64,000 nucleotides of DNA, taken from Lepus europaeus. Taxonomy: Eukaryota; Chordata; Mammalia; Lagomorpha; Leporidae. Each line of letters opens with the position of its first letter. Positions within the stretch are counted from its first letter, which is position 1. Made by a program: the position numbers and the translations under genes. Positions 1-13,600 of this stretch are shown here, piece after piece. The notes below the pieces were generated by a model. That model did not search any database and was not told the origin of the DNA. It worked only from the letters and a program-made list of their open reading frames with translations. The DNA lies in the NCBI RefSeq assembly GCF_033115175.1, contig NC_084827.1, positions 121,427,701-121,491,700 on the forward strand. The letters are read 5' to 3'.

Positions 1-177
1 GATGTCTGAGAGTTGAATTCAAGGAGAGTTGGTTCAAGAGGTGTTTACTTGGAGAGGTGTTTGGTTGGTTGTTGGCTATTATTATGGCTAGGACTGTCAA
101 TGTTTTGTTTCTCCAAAAAGCTATCACTCCATGTTTTGCTCCTTAATAATGTTATCTTATTTACTTATTTAATATAG

Positions 178-2623
<2,446 letters not shown>

Positions 2624-2760
2624 AATGAAAAATGAATATACCTTACTGGTGTTTAAAGCGCAGTTGTGCCAGAAAACCCTCCTTAAATTATCTAGATTTG
2701 TTTTGATGAATCAAATTAAAAAGGAACAATAAAAATAAACCTATCTGGGCATCATTTCCC
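2624..2760 (+). promoter_or_regulatory. PJVK: PJVK 3' UTR and polyadenylation signals
   Basis: Two overlapping-spaced AATAAA hexamers at 2728-2733 and 2734-2739 lie about 105 bases after the stop, so cleavage is expected near 2750-2765. No other canonical signal precedes them. Confidence 0.6.
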
Positions 2761-2794
2761 AGTAGAGATAATAATAGTATCTACCTCTGTTGTA

Positions 2795-3246
2795 GTGTGG
2801 ATTTTACTGTGGATATCTCCCAAAGGTGCATGTGGTAAAGGCTCGGTCCCCAGAATCTTATGGGTTAATGTTCATGGTTAATGGATCATGGCTGGAATCT
2901 TAATTATGTTGCCCAAGGTGGCACCTGTGGAAAGTGGTTACATTAGATTAGGTGGTTAGGGGGCGCCACCATGAGGGAATTGGACTTTTTAAGGAAAGCC
3001 CACATAGATACTGATGATAAGTGTCTTCCTTTCTCTCTGCTTCCTGGTTTTCCATGCTCGTGTTCTCCTGCACATGCTGTGCCATTGTCGTTGCCACCCT
3101 CACAGACAGCTGAACCTATGGAACCTGCCTGATCTTGGACTGTTTGAGCCTCCAAAACTGTGAGCACCCCCACCCCAAAATCCTCCTTTCTTCATAAGTA
3201 CTTGTGCTACTATTTCCTTGTAGTAGCAAAAAGCTAACCAATACAA
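2795..3246 (+). mobile_element. MaLR-like solo LTR (THE1/MST/MLT group)
   Basis: Starts like tgtggttttact...gtggatatctccc and carries the MaLR landmarks: a ggggcgccaccatgagggaa segment, a gatcttggactgtttgagcctccaaaactgtgag block and an end like agctaaccaatac. No internal retroviral coding sequence is attached, so it is a solo LTR. Non-coding; subfamily not assigned. Confidence 0.55.
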
Positions 3247-3787
3247 CTTTATAGAAGAGTAATAGAGTTGTTTATATAAAAAAAGTTTTAAATATCAAAT
3301 TCAGAATATAGTTGTTCCTTCATGAAGATGCCCCTTACTTTAAAATAATTTCTGGAATTTTAGTTAATCATTTAAGATAATTTTTATATAGTTAAAATTT
3401 CTAAATGTTTTATTTTCAGTAAAATTTTAATTCAGTGTTTAAAGATAAGAAAATTGTACAAGTGGCAACTCTATATAGTATTTTAACTATTGCCCTTGAT
3501 CTGGTAAATAAAAATGGGTTAATAACTTAATGTAATCCCACATGTTTAACTGCAGTATCAAGTTAAAAGCACATTGTGCTCAACTTCATATACAAGTTAG
3601 TTAGTATTGGGGTGCTGTTTTGTGACGTATATTTGCTATTTTGTCATCATCAATTATCATCAAACTAATTACTGTCATTCTAAAGTTAAGGTAGATAGGA
3701 GATGTCTCTCTCCTTCTTTAAAAATGTTTAAAACATCTAACATACTTTGTTCTGAAAGATATTTTTCATCTACTCTGCAAGAAATAT
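3247..3787. other. Unique AT-rich intergenic sequence
   Basis: Between the LTR and the next SINE; no exon, RNA gene or recognisable repeat seen. Confidence 0.5.
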
Positions 3788-3803
3788 GAATTGTTCATCA
3801 CAA

Positions 3804-4080
3804 TTTGCTGTTAAGCAGCCACTTGAGCTATCCGCATTATATCAGAGTGCTTGAGTTCAAATCCCAGTTCTGCTAGCCATTCCAGCTCCCTGCTTATGTG
3901 GACCCTGGGAGGTGGCAGGTTGGAGACCCAGACTGGGTTCCTGGTGCCTAGTTACAACTTGGCTCAACTCTGGCTGTTGCCGGCATTTGGGGAATAAACC
4001 AATGGATGGGAGCTCTCTTTGTCTCTCTGTCTGTTTCTCTGCCTTCCAAATAAATATTCAAAAAAACCCCCCAAAAACGT
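3804..4080 (+). mobile_element. CSINE, older copy
   Basis: Diverged plus-strand copy. Flanked by gaattgttcatcacaa (3788-3803) and gaatttttcatcacaa (4081-4096), a 16-bp target-site duplication with one mismatch. Confidence 0.85.
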
Positions 4081-4290
4081 GAATTTTTCATCACAACAAC
4101 CTAAATTAAATTGCTATCCACTTTTATTAAAAATAATTGCTAAATTAATGTTAAAATTCTAGAACTCAAATGTAATCATAGGACTCACTGCTAGATATAT
4201 GCATATGAATTCATAAAACAAGCAGGCAGAAATACACAAATACAAAATCTTACATACTATAGTATGTAATAGAGTGAATAAAAATATATT

Positions 4291-4618
4291 TCTTGGAGCT
4301 GGGGCTTTGGCATTTCGAGTAAGACCATGGCCTGTGGTGCTGGCATCCCATATGGGGGCCAGTTTGAGTCCCAACTGCTCCACTTCTGATCCAGTTCTCT
4401 GTAATGGCCTGGGAAGGTGGTGGAGTATCGCCCAAGTCCTTGGGTCCCTGCACTGGCATGAGAGACCTAGAAGCAGCTCCTAGCTCCTGGCTTTGGATTG
4501 GTGCAGCTCCTGCCATTTCGGCCATTTAGGGAGTGAACTAGTGGATGGCGGACCCCCCCCCCCCCCCGCCTCTGCTCTCTGTAACTCTGCCTTTCAAATA
4601 AAAATTAATAAATCTTTA
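4291..4618 (+). mobile_element. CSINE with 15-base C run
   Basis: Plus-strand copy ending ctttcaaataaaaattaataaatc; target duplication aaaatatatt at 4281-4290 and 4619-4628. A run of 15 C at 4553-4567 replaces the usual pyrimidine tail region. Confidence 0.85.
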
Positions 4619-4632
4619 AAAATATATTTTTT

Positions 4633-4938
4633 GGGGCTAGTATTGTGGCATAGTGGGTAAGGCCACCACTTGCAATGCCAGCATCCCATATGGGCATCAG
4701 TTTGAAACTCAGCTGCTCCACTTCTGATCCCGTTCCCTGCTAATGAGCCTGGGAAAACAACAGAAGATGGCCCAAGTGCTTTGGTGCCTGTGCCCATGTG
4801 GGAGACCTGGAAGAAGTTCCATACTCCTGGCATCAGTTTGGCTAGCCATGGCAATTGCAGGCATTTGGGGAGTAAACCAGTAGATGGATGATCTCTCTCT
4901 AATTCTGCCTTTCAAGTGAATGAATCTTTTTTTTTTTT
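4633..4938 (+). mobile_element. CSINE
   Basis: Plus-strand copy beginning ggggctagtattgtggcatag; it meets the next, opposite copy tail to tail. Confidence 0.85.
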
Positions 4939-5249
4939 AAAAAAAAAGATTCATTTATTTGAAAGGCAGAGTTACAGAGAGGCAGAGAGAGAGGTCTTCC
5001 ATCTGCTGGTTCACTCCCTAGATGGCCATAATGGCCTGAATTATGCAGATCTGAAGCCAGGAGCCAGGAGCTTCTTCTGGGTCTCCTACATGGGTACAGG
5101 GGCCCAAGGACTTGGGCTATCTTCTGCTTTCCCAGGCCATAGCAGAGAGCTAGATTGGAAGTGGAGCAGCCGGGACTTGAACTGGCACCCATATAGGATC
5201 CAGCACTGCAGGGGGCAACTTTACCCTCTACACCACAGTGCTGGTCCCG
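4939..5249 (-). mobile_element. CSINE
   Basis: Reverse copy: A/T junction, gattcatttatttgaaaggcagag, ending agtgctggtccc. Forms a tail-to-tail inverted pair with the preceding element. Confidence 0.85.
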
Positions 5250-5339
5250 AATAAATCTTTTTTTAAAAAAACATATTAATTATTTAAAGATGAAACAGTT
5301 TCAAAGTAAACCTCTTGATTATTCACTTAAAATCATGTA

Positions 5340-5636
5340 TAGTTTATTATTTGAGAGGCAGAGAGAATCAGAGAGAGCTTCCATTCATTCCCCAGATGCC
5401 TGAAATGACTGGGGCTGGGTCAGGTCTCAGCTAGGACCTGGGAACTCCATCCATGTCTCCCACATGGGTGGCAGGAACCCAAGTACTTGGGTCATTATCT
5501 GCTGCCTGCTAGGTGCATTAGCAGGAAACTGGGTAAGAAGCAGAGTAGGCAGGCCTTGAACCAGCACTCAGACATGGGATTAGTTGTCCCAAGTAATGGC
5601 TTAATCTGCTGAACGATAATGTACGCCCCCCACCCT
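5340..5636 (-). mobile_element. CSINE, old
   Basis: Reverse, diverged copy (gagaggcagagagaatcagagag ... ccccagatgcctgaaatgactggggctgg), ending near the C-rich stretch at 5627. Confidence 0.75.
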
Positions 5637-6130
5637 GCAAAGTAAATTTTACACATTTATCTGTATTTGATGCCATACCAGTTTGTAATGATCATTCATC
5701 ATTAGTGACAAGAAATCTGTAATTAACTGACATCAGGAAAGAGATATCTAGAGAAAGGGAAATGGAAACCAAGAAATTGCATGGCATCAGTTCAAAACGA
5801 TCAAGATGAAAAATTAGGGGTGGTAGGTATCTCATAAAGGCCAATGAGAAAGAAGAGGAAAATACATTTGTAATAATACCTGAAGAAGTATAAGAACCAG
5901 AGTAAAGCCTTTATGCCTTCTCTAAGAAGCAAAATGTCTCTAGTCTGGTCACGTATCTTTAAATATTCCTCACCAGAATAAATACCCAAGGCCAGAAGTT
6001 TGCACCAAAAAAGCAGAGTGTGTTGAGGTTCTGTGTGGGACAGGTATATATAACCAGTATGTTCCTGTATATTTAACAAAAGAAGCTTCTTCAGTCCTAT
6101 GATTTTTAATTTTTTAAAAAAAATTTGTTT
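5637..6130. other. Unique intergenic sequence
   Basis: No repeat or conserved reading frame recognised. Confidence 0.45.
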
Positions 6131-6427
6131 TGGGGCTGGTGTCGTAGCATAGAGTAAAGCTGCCACTATGTGGGTGCCAGTTTGAGTCCCAGCTGCTCTA
6201 TTCTGATCCAGTTTCCTGCTAATGTGCCTGGGAAAGCATCGAAGATGGCACAGGTGCTTGGACCCCTGTGCCCACATGGGAGACCTGGAAGAAGCTTCTG
6301 GCTCCTGGGTTTGGCCTGGTTCAGCCCTAGTTGTTGTGGCCATTTGGGCAGTGAGCCAGCTGATGGGAGATCTCTCTGTCTCTCCCTTGCTCTTTCTGCA
6401 ACTTTGACTTTCAAATAAGTAGATCTT
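6131..6427 (+). mobile_element. CSINE
   Basis: Plus-strand copy (ggggctggtgtcgtagcatag ... tttcaaataagtagatc), tail to tail with the next element. Confidence 0.85.
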
Positions 6428-7040
6428 TTTAAAAAAATTTTGTTTGAAAGGCAGAGACATAGAGAAAGATTCCCCCCTACTGGTTTACTCCCCAGATGTT
6501 TGTCACAGCAGAGTTGAGCCTGGCTAAAGCCAAAAGTCAGAAACTCAGCCAAGGTTTCCCATGTGGGGGACCAAGGATTCAACCACTCAGGCCATCACCT
6601 ACAATATCCCAGAGAATGCATTAGCAGGAAGCTAGAACTGGGAGCAGAGCCAAGACTCCAGTCCAGACTCTGACATGGGATGCAGGTGTCTCAAACTGTG
6701 TCTTTTTTTTTTTTTTTGACAGGCAGCGTTAGACAGTGAGAGAGAGAGAAAGGTCTTCCTTCCATTGGTTCACTCCCCAAATGGCTGCTATGGCTGGCGC
6801 GCTGCGCTGATCCGAAGCCAGGAGCCAGGTGCTTCCTCCTGGTTTCCCATGCAGGTTCAGGGCCCAAGCACTTGGGCCATCCTCCACTGCCTTCCCGGGC
6901 CACAGCAGAGAGCTGGACTGGAAAAGGAGCAACCAGGACAGAACTGGTGCCCCAACCAGGACTAGAATCCAGGGTGCCGGTGCCGCAGGCAGAGGATTAG
7001 CCTAGTGAGCCGCGGTGCCGGCCATCAAGCTGCACCAAAT
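6428..7040 (-). mobile_element. Old CSINE split by a younger CSINE
   Basis: Reverse older copy from 6428 to about 6700 resumes after 7023 with the short remnant aagctgcaccaaat. The younger SINE at 6702-7023 sits inside it. Confidence 0.6.
6702..7023 (-). mobile_element. CSINE, young A-tail type
   Basis: Reverse copy: T run, gacaggcagcgttagacagtgag, ending gagccgcggtgccggcc; inserted in an older CSINE. Confidence 0.88.
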
Positions 7041-7365
7041 ATCTTCCCTCTATGATTTTTATACCCATCTTTAATATTTTAAAATACGTAAACAAATGAA
7101 ATGTTAATTCCTGGGTCCCTACTGAATATTTTTAAAAGATGGGATGTTTTATCATTTAAAATATTAAACTTGAATATGTTAAGGTTGGAGTTGGGAAGAT
7201 CTTGCAGATTTTGACATACCTGTTCTATATCCTGAGGGGAAAATCATCCACTAATACACAGAGGTCTATGAATATTTCATGGTGCTGCAATTTGTGTTCA
7301 TAGAATACAGCAGTAGGAAACACAATCGTACCTTTCCTGAAAGTTATACTTGCAAAACAGTCTCA

Positions 7366-7507
7366 CATTTATTACCTCAAAATTAATATGTGTTAAGAGG
7401 GTCAAAATATCTTTTCATGGGGGACAAACAGAAAAGACAACTTGAAGAAAAGTGTTTTATATATAAAATACAGTAAGAAACTTTAAAAATGTAGAAATAA
7501 AACTGTG
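7366..7507 (-). promoter_or_regulatory. FKBP7: FKBP7 3' UTR with candidate poly(A) signal
   Basis: On the minus strand an AATAAA lies at 7373-7368, about 135 bases after the stop. It is the first canonical signal; longer 3' ends cannot be excluded. Confidence 0.5.
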
Positions 7508-7669
7508 CTACAGTTCATCATGTTGGTATACGTTGTATTCCTTGGGAGAAATGAAGCCATCGCCGTCGTGGTCATTCTTCTTAAAAATGTCTTCTAAGAC
7601 TGCATTCTGATAGGACTCGTCACGTGGCTTCTCATCTTTCTCAAATTCTTTTTTCAAGTAATGACTTAT
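7508..7669 (-). CDS. FKBP7: FKBP7 coding exon 4 (EF-hand 2, HDEL, stop)
   Basis: Starts at a codon boundary after acceptor cctctag, ends EYNVYQHDEL with TAG at 7510-7508. HDEL is the ER retrieval signal. Confidence 0.97.
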   Translation of the reverse strand: MSHYLKKEFEKDEKPRDESYQNAVLEDIFKKNDHDGDGFISPKEYNVYQHDEL

Positions 7670-10600
7670 CTAGAGGACAAAATAACATTTCTTTAATAAA
7701 AAGCTGTCACAATAAATTTCCAGTAACTTTGAGGAATGTTTACAATAATGAAACTCATATCCAAGACTACTCTATAATTGATGCAAAATTTTTAAAAGAT
7801 ACTTGAAGCTTATTTTTTAACTTTTAACACAATTTTCTGAAGAGAAACAGGTCTTCAAATTAACTTCCTCTGAAGTTATAGATGGATAGGATAACATATT
7901 CATTGATTAACATTTGAATTTTACTGAAATTTATGATTTCTAATGTTTTACACTGTCCACATTATCAAAGAAAACTTACTTTTAATGATTTCCATTAGTG
8001 AGTAAATGCAGATTGACATTTTTATGATCCCTACAATTAATGATTACATTGTATAATCAATAAACCCCAACCATGAGTTTTTGAAAGAAAATATAACTTT
8101 TCTATATAATTTTTCGATATAATTTTTCTATGCTTCTATAGCTCTCCTCCCAAACCTATATAATTGACAATTTCTCTTATAACAATTTCAAAGAAGGAAT
8201 ACTCTGAAGTATTCTGTTTATATACATAATATTAAATGTCTCTATGCAAACACACATTAAAAGCACTGTCCAATATGGTAGACACTAGACACATGTGACT
8301 ACTGAGTACTTGAAGTGTGGCTACATTAAAGTGAGAAATGTTGTTATAAATGTAAATTATATAACATTTTGAAGACTTAATTAAAAATTGTATCACATTG
8401 ATAATTTTTCTATTGATTTCATGTTGATATGGTAATATTTTAGATATATAAGATATATCGGGGCTGGTGCCGTGGCTCACTTGGTTAATCCTCCACCTGC
8501 AGCGCCAGCATCCCATATGGGCGCCAGGTTCTAATCCCGGTTGCTCCTCTTCCAGTCCAGCTCTCTGCTGTGGCTCGGGAGGGCAGTGGAGGATGGCCCA
8601 ACTGTTTGGGCTCCTGCACCCGCATGGGAGACCAGGAAGAAGCACCTGGCTCCTGGCTTTGGATCGCTGCAGCACCGGCTGTAGCGGCCATTTGGGGAGT
8701 GAACCAACGGAAGGAAGACCTTTCTCTCTGTCTCTCTCTCTCACTGTCTAACTCTGTCAAATTAAAAAAAAAAAGATATATTAAAGTTAATATATTTTTT
8801 TACTTTTTTTTAAAAGATTTATTTATTTACATACTTGAAAGTCAGAGTTACACAGAGAAAGAAGGAGAGGCAGAAAGGGAGAGACAGAGAGAGGTCTTCT
8901 ATCCACTGGTTCACTCCCCAATTGGCTGCAATGGTCGGAGCTGCCTGTGCCAATTTGAAGCCAGGAGCCAGGAGCTTCCTCCAGGCCTCCCATATAGGTG
9001 CAGGGGCCCAAGGACTTGGACCATCTTCTACTGCTTTCCCAGGCCATAGCAGAGAGCTGGATCAGAAGAGGAGCAGCCGGGACTAGAACAGGCGCCCATA
9101 TGGGATGCCAGCGCTTCAGGCCAGAGCATTAACCTGTTGTGCCACAGCGCTGGCCCCAGGACTTGTATCATTTGAAATTATCACACTTGCTTTTCCTACT
9201 CACTTAGGTGACTGAGTTATGTATTTTGAACTGCCACCAAAGAGGAGGGGGGACAACTGGGTTACTCATTTTAAACCAGAGTAGTCAGTGGGACTGAGTA
9301 AGGCACGTGACTTCAATAAAATAAGCATTTGCCCTGAAACATTAGGGAGGGAGATCCCCTGAAAGAGGCAGTGAATGCGCAGGGTTAAGAGCACAGCAGT
9401 GCAGCCAGACTGCCCAGCTTGCAGTCCTGGTTTGGCTGTTCACAATGGTGTGAGTTTTGACTACTTACTATATCTAAGCATCCTTTTCCCCATTTTTAGA
9501 GTGGAGGTGATGCCCATAACACCATAAACTGTCATGAAAATTAGACAAGTTCACATGAGAGGGTCTTCAAAAAGTTGATAGAATGTGGAGTTAAAAGATA
9601 AGTTTAGGGGCTGGCATTGAGGAATGGCAGGTAAAGCTGCCACCTGCCATGCACACATCCCATATCAGCACCTGTACATATCCTGGTTATTCCACTTCCA
9701 ATCCAGCTCCCTGCTGATGGCCTGGGAAAAGCAACTGAAGATGGCACAACAGCTTGGGCCCCTGCACCCATGTGGGAGAACTAGAAGTTGCTGGCTCTTG
9801 GCTTTGGCTTGGCCCAGCCCTGGCTGCTGGGCCATCTGGGAAGTGAACCAGCGGATGGAAGATCTCTTTCTCTCTGTCTCCCCCTCTCTCTGTGATTCTT
9901 TCAAATAAATAAATCTTAAAAAAAAAAAAAAAGACAGTAGTTCTTAAAAAACAAGATAAGTTTATTTTAGTGCAAAGCATGTTGAAATTCATGCATGAGA
10001 GGGTTTCTCAGAAACTTCATGGAAAATATATTATGGAAAAACTATGCATGGATAATATTTTTGCACCAAAATAAATTTGCCTTTTTTAAAATTTATTTTT
10101 TCATTTTTATTTATTTGAAAGGCAGAAACAGAGAGAGATCTTTCATCTACTAGTTCACCACCCATATAGCCACAACAGCTGGAGCCGGACTAGGCTGAAA
10201 TCTAAGTAAGCTAGGAGCCTGGAATTCAATCCAGGTCTCCCACATGGGTGGTAGAGACTTAAGCAGTTGGGTTGCTACCTGCTGCTTCCCAGAGTGCACA
10301 TTAGCTGGCACCTGGATTCTCAGAAGGCTCAGACTTGGGTCCACACTCTGATATGAGATGTCAGTGTCCCAAGCAGCTTATTAACCACTGCACCAAACTC
10401 CCGCCCCTAAATGTATATTTTAATTCCATTTTCCATGAACTGTTTGAAGTACTCTTGTACTTATGTGCTTACAATAGTACCTGGTATTGAGAAAGTGAAA
10501 AAACAGTGTTATTTTTATTGTTACAAAATCTTAATTAATCCCTCAATTCATATAAAAGACAGATACAGGGGCGAGGCAGCTGAACGGCTGGCACCTTTTT

Positions 10601-13600
10601 ACCAGCTGTGTAGCCCACACAATTCAGGTTCCCGCTAGCTCTTTTCATCATCTCGTGTAATCCTCACAGTCCTATGGGATGGGAGTTATATGTGGTTACA
10701 GATTCTCCTCACAGTGCTACATAAAAAACAGATCTACTTCTGCTATCCAGAAACTGGAAGAGCCCTGTAGACATGAGCACTTGGGGATTTTAATGACCCT
10801 CTTGTAGGGCAAAAGGTAACTGAACAAGATGACTCACAACTTTTATATTAAGAAGACAATTTTATTCTCAGAGTTTAAGTTTTTTTTTTTTTTTCTTTAG
10901 TAACCAGCTCTGTAAAAGTAGTGATCAGGATCCGTGCTAGCTAGAACTAAAAAATAACAGTTGTAACACATGTAAATTGTGATGAAAAAATTAGACTGTA
11001 CACATGGAATGTATTTGAATTACCTCAGTTCTGGAGAGTTGTCTGTCATTGTCTGTGTCCACCTGCTTAAATGTTTCAATGCTCCGTGGTCCTTTGGTTA
11101 CAGCATAAAGTTCAATCTCAAAAATCAATGTTGCATCAGGTGGGATCTTGCCTTCTATTAGGGGGACAACATATAACTGTTTAAGTTACAAGAAGATTTG
11201 GTTCAAATATTATTAATGAACAGCCATGATGACATTATAATTGTATTATTTCATATTTATAAGGATTGCTTTCTACTTTTTTTTCTTAAAATTCTTTTTT
11301 AAAAGATTTATTTATTTGTTTGAAAGAGTTACACAGACAGAGAGAAGGAGAGAGAGAGAGAGAATCTTTCATCCACTGGGTCACTCTCCAGGTGGCCTTA
11401 ACAGCCAGGGCTGGACCAGGCTAAAGCTAGGAGCTTCCTCCAGGTCTCTCACATGGGTGGCAGGGCCCCACACACATGGGCCATCTTCCACTGCTTTCCC
11501 CAGGCCATTAGCAGGGAGCTGGATTAGAAGAGGAGCAGCTGGGACACGAACTGGCACCCATATACAGGATGCCAGCATTGAAGGCAGAGGCTTTACCCAT
11601 TATACCACAGTGCTGGCTCCCTAAAATTTTTTTCCTTATACTTTTTACAAATATTTTTTCATATTTTTAAAGACTTATTATTTATTTCATAGTTAAAGAG
11701 AGAGGGAGAGACACATAGAGAGAAAGAAAGAGATCTTGCATCCACTGGCTAACTCCTCAAATGGCCACAACAGCTGGGGCTGGTCCAGGCTGAAGCCAGG
11801 AGCCTGGAGCTTCTTCTGGGTCTGCAATGTGGTTGCAGGGGTCCAAGCACTCAGGCCATTCTTTACTGATTTCCTAGGTGCATTAGCAGGGAGCTGGATT
11901 GGAAGTGGAGCAGCCAGGACTTGAACTGGCACCCACATGGATGGCTGCACTGCAGGTGGCGACTTAACCTGCTGTGCCACAGTGCTGGCCCATTTCATAT
12001 GTTTTTAAACCAAGTTAGTTCAAAAGATGTATAAAATCACTATTCTGGTGAAAATTAAGATCACTTTTTTTTTTAAATTAATATGCTCCTATTTTTATAT
12101 AGGACAGAGATGGTTCCAAAAAAAAAAAAAAATGCATGGGCAGAAATGTTTCAAAGCATTGAATGACTGAAAGTTCAAATCATTTCCAGAAAGTGATTTT
12201 ATGTTATTTGGCAGTAGAAATAAAAGACAAGCTCCAGTATTTTTGACCTTTACAGAGATTAAAAATAATTGCAGTAACAGAAAAATTCAATAACACTTTT
12301 ACAAAGAATTTTTAATCACAAAAAATTTTTATGTATTAAGTTAGAGTGTTTTCTTTGAATAAAGTTAACCTATTAGCTGATGTCACAGATCATTTAGGTG
12401 AGTCTGGGCTATTTTGTAAGTAAGAATTTCATAAAATTGCCCTGCAGAAGTGACTTGCTAAGAGGCAGTAGGAAGCTACATCACCAGTATATTCCCAGGC
12501 CTCACATGGTACTTGACCTGTTATAAGCACTCAGATATTGCTGAATGAATGAGCCCTGGTGTTTATTTTAAAAATAACTGCCCTTTGAAAGAAATAGCAG
12601 TTTTTGAAAATGAGAGTGCAGAATTCTTGCCAAATATTTATATAATCCAAAGAGAATAGAGTTTATAAGATACAACCAAAAGAATTGGATCAGTAATTTA
12701 CAAGCCAGGACATGGGAAAAGCCACCAGACATCATATTTCTAATGTGAAAGTCCCACCCCAGTGCACCACATATTACCTTATCTGAGAGTAAAAGAGCTA
12801 GAAATTAATTCAATAATCATTGCACAAAACTCATTCCTATTCTGTTATGAGCTCTTGGTGACAGAAAAGCAACTTTTGATAACAAAGACATTTAAATTTC
12901 ATAAGAAATTTATCAGTATATATGAAGTTTCTGAAAACTTCTTTAAATATAGAAAAATACTGCCAGTTCTTTTTCTTACAAATAAAGCATAGGAAAGAGA
13001 AAAATGTACATTTGCTATAGAATTACTTATATTTAGAGAAGCAGACCAAAGAAATAGGAGTTAATGTAAAGAATCTGTACATACCACATACATCGTTAAT
13101 TAAAGCACTAGAAAGTCACATGCATTTCAAGACATGCAGAGGTGCTCTGACATGAATCAAGGATATTTCGCAGAAAAAAGACTTCTTCAAGTACTACCTA
13201 AAATAAAGTTATAGACAGCTTACTTTTAAAAACTTATTTAATCAAGAATTTGTTAAACAGTTACTTGCAGTCTACATTGCAACTTTTAAAATAATCTAAC
13301 CCAAGCTACTGTAATACATGTGAGGCTGCCGGTTAACTATGTTCCAGTGAACACAATTTTTAGGCCCGTTTCCTTATGTGTACAATTGGAGATACTTCAG
13401 ATTGAATATGGGGCAGGCATTTGGCACAGTAGTTAAGATGCCTCTTGGGATGCCTATATTTGTATCAGAGTACCTAGGTGTGAGTCCCTGATTGGCTTTC
13501 TATTCTAGTTTTCTGCTTATGCATACTCTGGGAGGCAGCATGTGACGGTTTAAATAGTTGGGTCTGCCACCCATGTGTGAGTTTGTGGGCTGAGTTTGGG

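Noticed and set aside
8467..8760. Open frames with Trp/Gly/Pro-rich text (for example WRMAQ, LGPCTP, APGSWL)
   Set aside because: They recur wherever a CSINE lies and are translations of the SINE, not proteins.
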